A stretch of DNA of 64,000 bases, taken from positions 124,001-188,000 of the forward strand of contig MKSV01000006.1 in the NCBI GenBank assembly GCA_001897435.1. Reading direction: 5' to 3'. The first letter of the stretch is position 1. Each line of letters opens with the position of its first letter. The translations under genes and the position numbers were made by a program. The notes beneath the pieces were generated by a model, which was not told where the DNA came from, searched no databases, and saw only the letters and a list, made by a program, of their open reading frames with translations. The DNA comes from Acidobacteriales bacterium 59-55 (GTDB lineage Bacteria; Acidobacteriota; Terriglobia; Terriglobales; Acidobacteriaceae). This document shows positions 29,045 to 38,268 of the stretch, one piece after another.

Positions 29045-29929
29045 TTATTTCAATTTTCTCAGCCAGACGTTGCGAACCGAAACCTTGCAAGGCGTTCCTT
29101 CTATCTCGAAACCTATCATTCCAGAGACATTATTGGACGAGTTGGGATCGTCGTCGATATAGACCGCCATAAGCTGGCCGTTGATGATATGGAGGAAGGT
29201 GCCGCCGCGAGCGATGATCTCGTACTGGTTCCAGTCATTGATCCTGACGTACCCGCCGAGCGCGTCGCGATTTGCGATATTGGCGACGAGACGCTGAGGC
29301 TTGCCGGGCTCCGATTCGGTGACCTGGCCGCGCCAGGCGAGGATGCCGAGGTCAGTGTTCTCGGAATAAAATTGGCCGGTGTACTCAAAGCTCCGCGGAT
29401 TTACCGGAAACCAGAAGTCGGCCTGCGGGCCGGTCATCATCCAGGCGAGATTGGGTTGGGGCTGCCCGGGCCGGGCGCCGCGGATCCAGGGATGTCCAAC
29501 GGAGCTGCGATACTGAATCCCGCTGCCGCCGCCTTTTTCCACCTTGATCTCAAGCTTCAGGTCAAAATCTTTCGCCTCGACGCCATGGTAGGAGATGTAG
29601 CTGTTATTGCGCGGCTTGGCCGAGGTCGACTCGCCGACGATCGCTCCATCTTCGACGCGCCATGTGGCAGGATCGCCGTCCCAGTGGCTGAGCGTCTTTC
29701 CGTCGAATATCTGGACAAAGCCGTCGTGGTTGTCGAAGGCGAGAGGGTCGGGCTCGTGGAAGCGGCTGGGAGGATGAACCGCGGGAGGAGTTGCGGAGGT
29801 CCGGCTTTGAGCTGGCTGCTGAGCCGGGGCAGTTCCCAGAAGGGTTATCGCAACAATGCAGGTCGAGATGCCCGCGATGGCGAGCGCGTTCACAGCGCCG
29901 AGCAGCTTCTGAACTTTGTTCTTACGCAT
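29045..29929 (-). CDS. DUF1080 secreted protein (3-keto-glycoside hydrolase family)
   Basis: About 294 residues with a signal peptide and one DUF1080 concanavalin-like domain: FDGKTLSHWDGDPATWRVEDG at the start, then QYRSSVGHPW, and the closing WNQYEIIARGGTFLHIINGQL. The family hydrolyses glycosidic bonds of 3-keto-glycosides or binds such sugars; catalysis in this copy is inferred. The ATG at 29929 opens the signal peptide. It is the first gene of a unit controlled by a LacI-type operator and is followed by a cytochrome c gene. A second, longer DUF1080 gene lies at 37.3-38.2 kb. Confidence 0.87.
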   Translation of the reverse strand: MRKNKVQKLLGAVNALAIAGISTCIVAITLLGTAPAQQPAQSRTSATPPAVHPPSRFHEPDPLAFDNHDGFVQIFDGKTLSHWDGDPATWRVEDGAIVGESTSAKPRNNSYISYHGVEAKDFDLKLEIKVEKGGGSGIQYRSSVGHPWIRGARPGQPQPNLAWMMTGPQADFWFPVNPRSFEYTGQFYSENTDLGILAWRGQVTESEPGKPQRLVANIANRDALGGYVRINDWNQYEIIARGGTFLHIINGQLMAVYIDDDPNSSNNVSGMIGFEIEGTPCKVSVRNVWLRKLK

Positions 29930-30353
29930 GGGATACTCTCCGGGCATCGTAGACAGGATGCAGCTTCTATATATAAGCAGGCCAAAAAATACCGCAAGGA
30001 AACGGGTGAGTTGCGAAAGGGAGGTTCAGCGGCGAGCACAGAATCATTTATATATGAGACGTCTCATTTTGCAGAGAATCCTAATGATGCGATCTATCAA
30101 CTGTCAATCTTATTTTGAAGTTTCCTGACAGGAAGCGGTAGAAACGCCGCTTCGCATTCCAACTGGCAAGACAGTTCTACAACAAGCCGTGTACAACTTT
30201 GAGGCAGCATATTCACCACAGAAGTGTGTCAGCCGGAGAACATGAGCAGGAGGCATAAGTTCGCAATGCCACTGGCCTGCTCATCGAAATTGCTATTACT
30301 GCTCGCGATCAGAATTGGTCAGAGTTGATTCCCTTTCATTTAGGATTTGACCT
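29930..30353. promoter_or_regulatory. Divergent promoter region of the DUF1080 gene and lacI-type gene
   Basis: Contains the LacI-type operator and the minus-strand promoter described separately. A direct plus-strand promoter for the regulator was not identified. Nothing else was recognised. Confidence 0.5.
30055..30107 (-). promoter_or_regulatory. Promoter with LacI-type operator before the DUF1080 gene
   Basis: On the minus strand: -35 TTGACA (30102-30107), an 18-nt spacer and -10 TAGGAT (30078-30083), then TGAGACGTCTCA (30055-30066) starting 11 bases downstream, over the expected start of transcription. The 12-bp core is a perfect palindrome and recurs identically at 31521 and 45099. Confidence 0.75.
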
Positions 30354-31427
30354 ATGCCGCCCACACAGAAAGAACTGGCTAAACTAGCCGGGGTATCCGC
30401 AGGCACCGTATCCAATGTCATCAGCGGCTCGACGACGGTAAGTGAACGATCCAGGCAAAAGGTTCTTGAGGCAATTCGTGTCCTCAATTACCAGCCGAAT
30501 TTAATCGCACGCAGCCTGAGAACCAATCGAACTCATACATTGGGGATTGTCGTTCCCGATCTAACGATCCCGTTCTTTCCCAAGATTATTCGCGGCGCCG
30601 AATGCGCGGCGCGAGAGCGAGGCTATTTTTTGATTGTCCTCGATTCTGAAGGAAGCTCCCTTCGCGAGGCCGACATGATCGGGCTACTCCGCGCACAGCG
30701 TGTTGAGGGAATCCTGCTTGTGACTGCGGGTGGTCAGGAGATATCTTCCAAGCGTTTGGCAGCGCTGGCTTCCAGTTCGCCGGTGGTCTTTCTCGATCGG
30801 CTTCCGGTAGGCCTTGATGTGGATTCGGTATGCGTCGACGATTGTGGAGCGGCGGAGATGGCGATCTCACACCTGATGAGGATGGGGCATAGAGAGATTG
30901 CAATCATCACGGGGCCTCTTACATTGAAGAATGAGCAGGAACGGCTCCGCGGATATCGCCAGGCTCTGCAAAAAGGAGGCATCACAGTTCAACCTTCTCT
31001 CATCTGGAGCGGCAGCTTTGAGCAGGATCACGTCGCGCGCATGTGTCAGAATGGCTTGCTGCGGCCCGGCGATCGACCGTCTGCTCTCTTTGCGACAAAT
31101 GGAGTTACAGGCCTGGCCGCGCTCAGGAGCCTATATGCCGTTGGCTTAAGCACTCCAAAGGATTTCTCATTCGCCACTTTCGACGAACTTATCGCAGAGG
31201 ATTTCTTCCGCCCCGGGATTACCTCGGTAGTTCAACCCACGTTTGATATGGGATACCGTGCGATAGAAGTCCTGTTGAAGCGAATTGAAGAAGGTCCGCT
31301 GGAAAGCCCGCGAGAGAAGGTCCGGCTGCCTGCAACACTCACGGTTCGCGAGTCCTCGAGCGCTCCTTGCCAAGTTGAATTACCGATAGGACGCTCTGCT
31401 CGAAAAAAGACAGCTTCGGCCAAATAA
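30354..31427 (+). CDS. LacI-family transcriptional regulator
   Basis: 357 residues. A helix-turn-helix (residues 5-50: TQKELAKLAGVSAGTVSNVI and hinge) precedes a periplasmic-binding-type effector domain (IVVPDLTIPFFPKIIRGAE near residue 65 to about residue 330). It will bind a sugar or sugar phosphate. Its DNA target is probably the TGAGACGTCTCA palindrome, found before its divergent DUF1080 neighbour, before the ABC operon and before the PQQ-propeller operon. The central CG of such a palindrome is the usual LacI-family pattern. Confidence 0.92.
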   Translation: MPPTQKELAKLAGVSAGTVSNVISGSTTVSERSRQKVLEAIRVLNYQPNLIARSLRTNRTHTLGIVVPDLTIPFFPKIIRGAECAARERGYFLIVLDSEGSSLREADMIGLLRAQRVEGILLVTAGGQEISSKRLAALASSSPVVFLDRLPVGLDVDSVCVDDCGAAEMAISHLMRMGHREIAIITGPLTLKNEQERLRGYRQALQKGGITVQPSLIWSGSFEQDHVARMCQNGLLRPGDRPSALFATNGVTGLAALRSLYAVGLSTPKDFSFATFDELIAEDFFRPGITSVVQPTFDMGYRAIEVLLKRIEEGPLESPREKVRLPATLTVRESSSAPCQVELPIGRSARKKTASAK

Positions 31428-31490
31428 CTTCGAACATACTCATGCGACACTTCGGGCTATTGGATCGGAAGAGGATCTACAGAACTACCC

Positions 31491-31532
31491 TTGACAAGGG
31501 AGAATTCTACAAAGTACAAGTGAGACGTCTCA
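31491..31532 (+). promoter_or_regulatory. Promoter with LacI-type operator before the ABC operon
   Basis: TTGACA (31491-31496), an 18-nt spacer, -10 TACAAG (31515-31520), directly followed by the operator TGAGACGTCTCA (31521-31532). Same design as the sites at 30055 and 45099. Confidence 0.75.
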
Positions 31533-31595
31533 TGCAAATCACACGCTGCACGACCACCAAATCGACTTATAAGATAAGAAATTCACCGGACAGAA

Positions 31596-33176
31596 GTGGT
31601 TGATAGCCAAGGGATAGCTAGCCGTCTGGATCGCACGCCAATGCCAATAGACACCCACCCTCGACGGTCACTTCTCTCTGAGCCCCTTCTCAAAGCGCGC
31701 TCAATCACGAAGAGCTACGCAGGCGTACAAGCGCTGAAGGGAGCCTCGCTGGAACTGCTGAGAGGCGAAGTCCATGCGCTGGTCGGCGAAAATGGTGCAG
31801 GAAAGTCCACGTTGACCAAGGTCATTACGGGAGCAATCACCGCGGATTCCGGAACGCTTGAAGTATGCGGCCAACAGGTCGCACGCAACGATCCGAGCAT
31901 TTCGAGATCACTCGGCATTGCTGCTGTCTATCAGCAGCCTTCTCTCTTCCCTCATCTGACGGTTGCGGAGAATATTGCTTTGGCATTGGAGGGAGACGGT
32001 TCGTCGTGGACCGTGGATTGGAAGTCCCGATATGCTCGCGCCAAAGAATTGATTGAACGGGTGGGGGCCTCCATCGACCCTCGACGGCCGGCCGGTTCGC
32101 TGACCATGGCGGAGCAGCAGATCGTTGAGATTGCCAAGATGCTCGGGGCCAAGGCCAGGATTTTTCTGATGGATGAACCGACAGCGTTGCTTACCGATCG
32201 CGAGGTCGACAACCTGTTTCAGTTGATTGGCAGACTGCGGGACGAAGGCGCCGGCATTCTCTATATTTCACACCGATTGGAAGAGATTTTGTCGATTGCC
32301 GACCGAATCACCGTGCTTCGCGACGGGGAGGTCATTGCCTGCCGCGACGCCGCCGAAGTGGATCGCTCGGAATTAATCCACTTGATGGTTGGTCGCTCCA
32401 TCCGCTCGATCTTCCCGAAGCGAGAGGTTCCGATTGGAGATATAGCACTCGAGGTCCGCAATCTTCGCAATGGCTCGGTTGGGCTGAAGGACATCTCCTT
32501 TTCGGTCAGACGAGGCGAGATATTCGGATTGGCAGGGCTGGTCGGATCCGGACGAACGGAATTGGCTCGGACGCTGTTCGGGCTGACTCCCTCTGACTCC
32601 ACTATCCTGCTTGGCGGAAAGCCGACGCGCATCGGTTCGCCGACAGAGGCGATACGCCGGGGAATCGGATATGTTCCGGAGGATCGGCGTCAGCATGGAG
32701 TCATTCTCGAGATGGGCGTTGCCTTCAACATCAGCCTGGCGAATCTCCAGTCTGTTTCGAAGTGGGGATTGATTAATCGAGACAAGGAAGACGACCTGGC
32801 GAAACTCTACGTCGACGAAATGCGAATCAAGACCGCTTCCGTGTCAGGAGTAGCAGGAACGCTCTCCGGCGGGAATCAGCAGAAGGTCGCGCTCGCACGA
32901 TGGATGGCGATTCATCCTCGGATCATGATTCTGGACGAGCCTACGCAGGGAGTCGATGTCGGCTCCAAATCGGAGATCCACGATCTCGTGATGCAGATGG
33001 CAGAGCGAGGGGTGGCGATCCTGTTGATCTCATCGGAGCTTCCTGAAATTCTTGGCATGAGCGACAGGATAGGCGTCATGCACGCCGGCAGGATGATGGG
33101 GATCCTGTCGCGACAAGCGGCGACCCAATCGAGCATTATGACCATGGCATTTGGCCACGCCTGCAGCGGCGTCTGA
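31596..33176 (+). CDS. Sugar ABC transporter ATPase (RbsA/RhaT-type, two ATPase domains)
   Basis: 526 residues with two fused ATPase domains. Domain 1 has Walker A GENGAGKST near residue 65, a variant signature (SLTMAEQQIVEIAKM) and Walker B IFLMDEPTA. Domain 2 has the degenerate Walker A GLVGSGRTEL usual in this class, the signature LSGGNQQKVALARW and Walker B IMILDEPTQG. It drives uptake through the two permeases that follow. The frame opens with GTG at 31596; the ATG at 31641 is an alternative start. Its order with two permeases and a fused binding domain resembles RhaSTPQ/LsrACDB importers. Confidence 0.93.
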   Translation: MVDSQGIASRLDRTPMPIDTHPRRSLLSEPLLKARSITKSYAGVQALKGASLELLRGEVHALVGENGAGKSTLTKVITGAITADSGTLEVCGQQVARNDPSISRSLGIAAVYQQPSLFPHLTVAENIALALEGDGSSWTVDWKSRYARAKELIERVGASIDPRRPAGSLTMAEQQIVEIAKMLGAKARIFLMDEPTALLTDREVDNLFQLIGRLRDEGAGILYISHRLEEILSIADRITVLRDGEVIACRDAAEVDRSELIHLMVGRSIRSIFPKREVPIGDIALEVRNLRNGSVGLKDISFSVRRGEIFGLAGLVGSGRTELARTLFGLTPSDSTILLGGKPTRIGSPTEAIRRGIGYVPEDRRQHGVILEMGVAFNISLANLQSVSKWGLINRDKEDDLAKLYVDEMRIKTASVSGVAGTLSGGNQQKVALARWMAIHPRIMILDEPTQGVDVGSKSEIHDLVMQMAERGVAILLISSELPEILGMSDRIGVMHAGRMMGILSRQAATQSSIMTMAFGHACSGV

Positions 33177-33192
33177 GTCGGCAAAGGAGATG

Positions 33193-34152
33193 ATGAAGTT
33201 CTATAAGAAAGAGATCGCCGTCGCTGTCGCCATTCTAGGTCTGATGGTCGTGCTGATGTTCAGCGCGCCGGGATACTTCAGCCGCGAGAATCTCACCGAT
33301 CTCTTCCTGGCGAATGCTCCCGTGATGATCATTGCATTGGGGATGACGCTGGTTATTCTGCTGGGGGAGATCGATATCTCCGTCGGATCGGTCTTTGCGA
33401 TCTGCGGCGTGGTGATGGGCGTGGCCGCACGAGGGGGAAGTCCGGTGGCAATCAGCGGGATGGCCGCGTGCGTCGTCGGTGCGGCGTGCGGCGCCTTGAA
33501 CGGCGCATTGGTCGCGTATCTTCGGGTGCCGTCCATTGTGGTCACGCTCGCGACCATGGTGGCCCTTCGGGATGGGCTGCGATGGCAGACGCAGGGCGCA
33601 TGGATCGGCAATCTTCCCAGCGGCTTTCAATGGATGGGAACGACGCAATCGCACTACACCGTCCTTACCGTTGGCTTAGTCAGCCTGCTGATCGTGCTCA
33701 CAGCTTTGGGGCTGCGTTATCTGCGCATAGGCAGAGCGGTGTTCGCCACCGGTTCGAACAGAGCGGCGGCTCGTATTGTCGGAATCGATACGCAATGGAT
33801 CAGCTTTTTCGTGTTTACCCTCGCTGGATTATTGACGGGATTGGCTGCGATGCTGAACTCCGTTCGCTTCCATCAGATTCCCAGCAATCTCGGTCTGGGG
33901 CTGGAGATGAAGGTGATCGCCGCTGTAGCTGTGGGCGGCGCAGCCATTACAGGAGGTTCGGGCACCGTCTTAGGAACGGTTCTTGGCGTCATTCTACTGG
34001 GCGCAATCGGTCCGGCGCTCACATTTTTAGGTGTAAGTGCCTATTGGGAAAAAGCTATTCAGGGAGGAATCATTCTGGGCGCAGTGGCAATGAACGTAAT
34101 CGGCAACCATCGGGAAAAGAATGCGGCGGATACTGACCCACTTCCGAACTAG
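33193..34152 (+). CDS. Sugar ABC transporter permease 1 (RbsC-type)
   Basis: About 319 residues with 8-10 membrane segments. The family loop GEIDISVGSVFA after helix 3 and the later AVAVGGAAITGGSGTVLGTV are diagnostic of ribose/rhamnose-type permeases. The ATG at 33193 follows AAAGGAG closely; an upstream ATG at 33151 would overlap the ATPase gene, and one at 33190 is also possible. It is the partner of the second permease, overlapped at its 3' end by 32 bases, and belongs to the same LacI-controlled operon. Confidence 0.9.
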   Translation: MKFYKKEIAVAVAILGLMVVLMFSAPGYFSRENLTDLFLANAPVMIIALGMTLVILLGEIDISVGSVFAICGVVMGVAARGGSPVAISGMAACVVGAACGALNGALVAYLRVPSIVVTLATMVALRDGLRWQTQGAWIGNLPSGFQWMGTTQSHYTVLTVGLVSLLIVLTALGLRYLRIGRAVFATGSNRAAARIVGIDTQWISFFVFTLAGLLTGLAAMLNSVRFHQIPSNLGLGLEMKVIAAVAVGGAAITGGSGTVLGTVLGVILLGAIGPALTFLGVSAYWEKAIQGGIILGAVAMNVIGNHREKNAADTDPLPN

Positions 34153-36184
34153 GCTCGCCAACAGCAGACTCTTCCCCAATGGCGAGTGGGTGTTGCTGCT
34201 TGCGCTGATGGCAGAGATCGCCTTTTTCTCGGCGATTGCTCCGGGATTTTTTACTCTGGGCAATTTCTTTGAGGTTCTGCGTTTCAGCGTAGAGCTAGGC
34301 CTGCTGACGGCTGCGATGACGCCAATTATTATCGCCGGCGGGATTGACCTCTCCGTGGGATCGACGGTCGGCCTCGCTGCCGTCGTCTTCGGCTCTATCT
34401 GGGGGAACGGACATCTTCCGATCTGGTTGGCGGTTCTTGTCACCTTGCTGGTGGGCTGCGCGAGTGGCGCGCTGAACGCGCTGATGATCGCCGGACTTCG
34501 ATTGCCGGCATTGATCGTAACGCTGGGAACCTATTCCCTTTATCGTGGAATCGCAGAAGGGATGACGCAGGGAGCGGTGAGTTATACGGGATTCCCAAAG
34601 ACATTTCTTGCGCTGGGGCAGGGATATCTCTGGGGCGTGATTCCGATGCAGTTGCCTATTTTTCTATTGGCGATTGTTGGCTATGTCCTGCTGGTGCACC
34701 GATCCGTCATCGGGCGCGCGCTCTATGCAATTGGATTCAATCCGGAGGGAGCGCTCTACGCGGGGCTTCCGGTGCGCCGATATGAAGCCCTGATCTATCT
34801 GCTGTCCGGAATCGTATCGAGTCTGGCGGCTATCATCTATGTTGCGCACCTGGGGCTGGCGAAGTCGGACATGGGAACGGGCTATGAGCTCGAAGCCATT
34901 GCTGCCGTTGTGCTCGGAGGGGCATCAGTCTTCGGAGGTCGAGGAACGCTTCTCGGTTCCATGCTGGGGCTTTTCTTTCTTACCGTACTGCAGAACGGTA
35001 TGCATCTGCTCGCAATGCCCTCCGAGCTTACGGGCGTTCTGATCGGGACGCTTCTGTTGGCGATCGTCAGCTTCGATCGATTGCGAACGATGACGGTGCG
35101 GGGCAGGAAGCCAGTTGCATATCTTGCCGGATGGATGAAGCGTGCGAAGGAAAGACGGCTGATAACAGTGGGCAGCGGAATTATCCTTGGACTGCTCCTG
35201 GTTGTTTCAACTATCTGGATCGTGCGATCCGTGAAAACGAGTGGGACCGCAGGAGCGAAGAGCGCAGCCGGTGAGCCGCATCGTCCGGTGATTGCCGTCA
35301 TGCCAAAGGCAAAGGGCGATCCGTACTTTATCAGTGCCCGCGTTGGGGCGGAGGAGGCAGCGCGCGAGCTAGGGGTAGACCTGATCTGGGATGGGCCGAC
35401 CAGTCTCGATGCCTCGCAGCAGAACGAGCTTGTTGAAAACTGGATTACCCGGGGCGTGGATGCGATCGTCGTCGCCGTCGAGAATAAAGGAAGCATCTCC
35501 ACCGTTCTGAGGAAGGCTCGGCAACATCACATCCCGGTACTGACCTGGGACGCCGACGCTGAACCCGATGCGCGCGATTTCTTTCTCAACCAGGCTACGC
35601 CGGAAGGCATTGCGAATGTGCTGACCGATGAGGCTGCGCGGCTGCTGCCGCCTGACGGCCAGCTTGCAATTATCACGGGCTCCCTGAGCGCCGAGAATCA
35701 AAACGAGTGGATACGATTCATCAAGCGTCGACTCGCCTCAAAGTATCCGGGACTTTCGCTGGCGACCGTTCAGCCGAGCGACGATGATCGCGACAAAGCC
35801 TTCGCTCAGACTCAAACCATTCTGAAAGTTTTCCCGAAGGTGAAGCTGATTATGGATATCTCTGCTCCTGCGGTCCCCGGATCAGCAGAGGCAGTGCAGC
35901 AGTCGCGGAGAAAGGATGTGGATGTGATCGGGCTTTCGCTTCCGGCCATCTGCAGGCCTTATGTTCATAGCGAAGTGGTACAGACGATCGTTCTGTGGAA
36001 CACACGCGACCTGGGATACCTGACGGTCTATGCGGGCTGGCTGGCTTCGCAGCACAAGATTCCCCGGACGGCGACTTCCATTCAGGTAGGGCGGCTGGGC
36101 AGGCTTGAAGTACGCAATAGTGAAATTATCCTGGGAACTCCGTTGATCATCAACAAAGAGAACATCGATCACCTGAACTTTTAG
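34121..36184 (+). CDS. ABC permease 2 fused to a RhaS/LsrB-like substrate-binding domain
   Basis: 687 residues. Residues 1-330 form a second RbsC-type permease, with GGIDLSVGSTVGLAA near residue 70 and VVLGGASVFGGRGTLLGS near residue 260. A further membrane segment (GSGIILGLLLVVSTIWIV, about residues 347-365) leads into a type-1 periplasmic binding domain that fills the rest, with IAVMPKAKGDPYFISAR, GVDAIVVAVENK and VLTWDADAEP near residues 392-480. The hallmarks match rhamnose/AI-2 binding proteins. The frame is continuous, so it is a true fusion with the receptor tethered to the permease. No separate binding-protein gene follows. Confidence 0.88.
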   Translation: MRRILTHFRTRLANSRLFPNGEWVLLLALMAEIAFFSAIAPGFFTLGNFFEVLRFSVELGLLTAAMTPIIIAGGIDLSVGSTVGLAAVVFGSIWGNGHLPIWLAVLVTLLVGCASGALNALMIAGLRLPALIVTLGTYSLYRGIAEGMTQGAVSYTGFPKTFLALGQGYLWGVIPMQLPIFLLAIVGYVLLVHRSVIGRALYAIGFNPEGALYAGLPVRRYEALIYLLSGIVSSLAAIIYVAHLGLAKSDMGTGYELEAIAAVVLGGASVFGGRGTLLGSMLGLFFLTVLQNGMHLLAMPSELTGVLIGTLLLAIVSFDRLRTMTVRGRKPVAYLAGWMKRAKERRLITVGSGIILGLLLVVSTIWIVRSVKTSGTAGAKSAAGEPHRPVIAVMPKAKGDPYFISARVGAEEAARELGVDLIWDGPTSLDASQQNELVENWITRGVDAIVVAVENKGSISTVLRKARQHHIPVLTWDADAEPDARDFFLNQATPEGIANVLTDEAARLLPPDGQLAIITGSLSAENQNEWIRFIKRRLASKYPGLSLATVQPSDDDRDKAFAQTQTILKVFPKVKLIMDISAPAVPGSAEAVQQSRRKDVDVIGLSLPAICRPYVHSEVVQTIVLWNTRDLGYLTVYAGWLASQHKIPRTATSIQVGRLGRLEVRNSEIILGTPLIINKENIDHLNF

Positions 36185-36218
36185 ATCGTCTCGATCATCG
36201 CGTCAGTCAGGAAGCAGT

Positions 36219-37295
36219 CTACGACAGGGCGTTTGATCTGATTGCATCAGCCACCTGATCTGCACCATCGAGGACGGTCAACTCCAACTTGAACTCGCGC
36301 CGCTCTCCCGGGGAGAGGGTTTGCAGAGTTCCTCGATGTCGCTCCGCACTGCGGCCTAACGTCGCGCAATTTGACGGCTCCAGACCCAGGACAAAGTGAT
36401 TCGTCCCCGGCATCTTCCACTGGACAAACTGGGGAAGCGTTTCGCTGGCGTAGCTCAGTGCTATGCCAAACTCCGGGTTGTCTCCATCGCTGACCAGGAC
36501 AACTGTCACTCTTCCCTTTGAATCGGGCAGCATTTTATGAAAATAGACGCGCTCTGCAATGCCCTGCTTGGGAGCCTCGAAGGAGCGCCATTGATCCGCA
36601 CTCTGCGCAGCGTAATCATCGACTGGTTCGACGGACTGCGACGAACTATAAATCCGACTGCGCTCCGTGAGCAGAGGGAACCCGAAATTGAAGTGGTAGA
36701 GCACCATCAGGGGAGCGTCTCGAACGCCCTGGTTCTCGACCACATCCCGCAGAGAAAAAGAAGCACTGCCGAGTGAGGTAGATATCGTCCGATCGAGCAA
36801 TAGATTGTGGCCATGGACCGAGGACTCCCTCATCTTGCCGCTCATGGTCAGCAGGCAGTTATTTTCTTCCCAGTTTTCCGACCACTTTACGTTCTCAGCG
36901 GGAGTATTCGAAATTGAGCCGTGCAGACCAAGGATCTCGCCATTGTCTTCGGAGGGAACGCCCACTGTCGTAAGTCCACAAGTGCAGAGCAGCCCGCCGG
37001 CAAAGGTCTTGAGCCATTCCGTATTTCGACTGGAGTAGTATGCGGGATGAACGACCCCATTAGGAGAGTGCCAGCAAAGAGACTCTCCCCGATAGGTGGC
37101 CTCAACGATATCCATGCCCTTGTCAGGGGCAACCCAGAACTCAAGACCGCGAGCGGTGCGGACTCGAAGCGTGGAGACTCCCCTGGCTTTTCCTTCCGCA
37201 TAAGTGAAGGGAGTAATTCCGCCAACCTGCGAGAACCTTCCAATCCGTTCCAATAGAAGTTGGCGTGAGAGCGATTCGATTTTTTGTGAGGACAT
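36219..37295 (-). CDS. DUF4432 aldose-epimerase-like protein
   Basis: About 358 residues of the galactose-mutarotase-like beta-sandwich superfamily, DUF4432 branch. Seen are FWVAPDKGMDIVEATYRG near residue 55, LLCTCGLTTVGVPSEDNG and GLHGSISNTPAENV near residue 125, and a closing NHFVLGLEPSNCATLGR. No signal peptide, so it acts in the cytosol. It would epimerise or bind a sugar. It is the last gene of the minus-strand LacI-controlled operon, 32 bases from the DUF1080 gene. The ATG at 37295 (MSSQ) is preferred. Confidence 0.75.
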   Translation of the reverse strand: MSSQKIESLSRQLLLERIGRFSQVGGITPFTYAEGKARGVSTLRVRTARGLEFWVAPDKGMDIVEATYRGESLCWHSPNGVVHPAYYSSRNTEWLKTFAGGLLCTCGLTTVGVPSEDNGEILGLHGSISNTPAENVKWSENWEENNCLLTMSGKMRESSVHGHNLLLDRTISTSLGSASFSLRDVVENQGVRDAPLMVLYHFNFGFPLLTERSRIYSSSQSVEPVDDYAAQSADQWRSFEAPKQGIAERVYFHKMLPDSKGRVTVVLVSDGDNPEFGIALSYASETLPQFVQWKMPGTNHFVLGLEPSNCATLGRSAERHRGTLQTLSPGERREFKLELTVLDGADQVADAIRSNALS

Positions 37296-37327
37296 ACTTT
37301 GATTCTCTATCAAAACCCGGCATTCAG

Positions 37328-38242
37328 CTATGGCAACTCTTTCAGCCAGACATTTCGGTGCGAGATCTTCAGAGTGCCGCCGCCCTCAATCTCAAACGCG
37401 ATCAACCCCTTGGCGACGCTATAGTTCGGGTCATTATCGACAAGGATTGCCATGACATGGCCGTTCAGAATATGAATGAGCGTGTGACCGTCTGCAATAA
37501 TCTCGTACTGATTCCACTCTCCGGGTTTGATAAAGGATTTAAGCTCGTCTGGATTTCCCAGTGTCGCAAGCAGGCGCGGCTTCTTGCCCGCCTCGGTCTC
37601 AACCATCTGTCCTCGCCAGGCGATAATTCCTCGGCTCGTGTCCTGCTCGTAGAGTTGGCCCGAATATTTGTTGTTGTAATCGATGTCGGCCTGATAGCCT
37701 TTCAAATTCCACTTGGCGTACTTCTTTGAGAGAGCCTCTCGCTTTTGCAGATTCTCTTTTTGTTCCTGCGTCATCTGCGCGAGCCTGTCCGCAGGAATGT
37801 GCCGAGGCACGGGAGGAACATTGAGGCTGCGATATTGAATACCGCCGTTCGCGCCGGTGCCTTCGAGCTTGATCTCCGCCTTCAATTCGAAGTTGGCCGG
37901 CTGGCCGCCGCGCCAGATGATATTGGTCGTTCCAGAAGGATGCTCGGGGCTGGACTCGCCGACGATGGCACCGTCTTCGACGTGCCATACATCGGGAGAG
38001 CCATCCCAGCCCTTTAGAGTTTTGCCGTCGAAGATTTGCGTCCATCCCTGATGATCGTCAAAGTTGATGGGATCGGGTTGAGTAAAGCCACCTCCGGCAG
38101 CACGGGCCGGACGTGGAGCCTGAGTTTGCGCCTGTACGACGCTGGACGCGGGAGACGCAGCAATCAAAGCAAGTGCAAGAGCGGTAAACGCGAGGCCGAC
38201 GGCGGTTCGGGTAAAGCGAAGATTCATAAATTCAGACGGCAT
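37328..38242 (-). CDS. DUF1080 secreted protein, second copy
   Basis: About 304 residues with a signal peptide (TRTAVGLAFTALALALIAASP) and a DUF1080 domain: FDDHQGWTQIFDGKTLKGWDG at the start, GGIQYRSLNVP in the middle and WNQYEIIADGHTLIHILNGHV near the end. An extra helical insert (AQMTQEQKENLQKREAL) separates the halves, absent from the first copy. A periplasmic 3-keto-glycoside hydrolase role is inferred from family. The ATG at 38242 has a strong GGAGG site and lies 26 bases after the oxidoreductase stop. Confidence 0.87.
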   Translation of the reverse strand: MPSEFMNLRFTRTAVGLAFTALALALIAASPASSVVQAQTQAPRPARAAGGGFTQPDPINFDDHQGWTQIFDGKTLKGWDGSPDVWHVEDGAIVGESSPEHPSGTTNIIWRGGQPANFELKAEIKLEGTGANGGIQYRSLNVPPVPRHIPADRLAQMTQEQKENLQKREALSKKYAKWNLKGYQADIDYNNKYSGQLYEQDTSRGIIAWRGQMVETEAGKKPRLLATLGNPDELKSFIKPGEWNQYEIIADGHTLIHILNGHVMAILVDNDPNYSVAKGLIAFEIEGGGTLKISHRNVWLKELP

Positions 38243-38268
38243 AGTGCCTCCTTCAGATTTGTTCCGAT

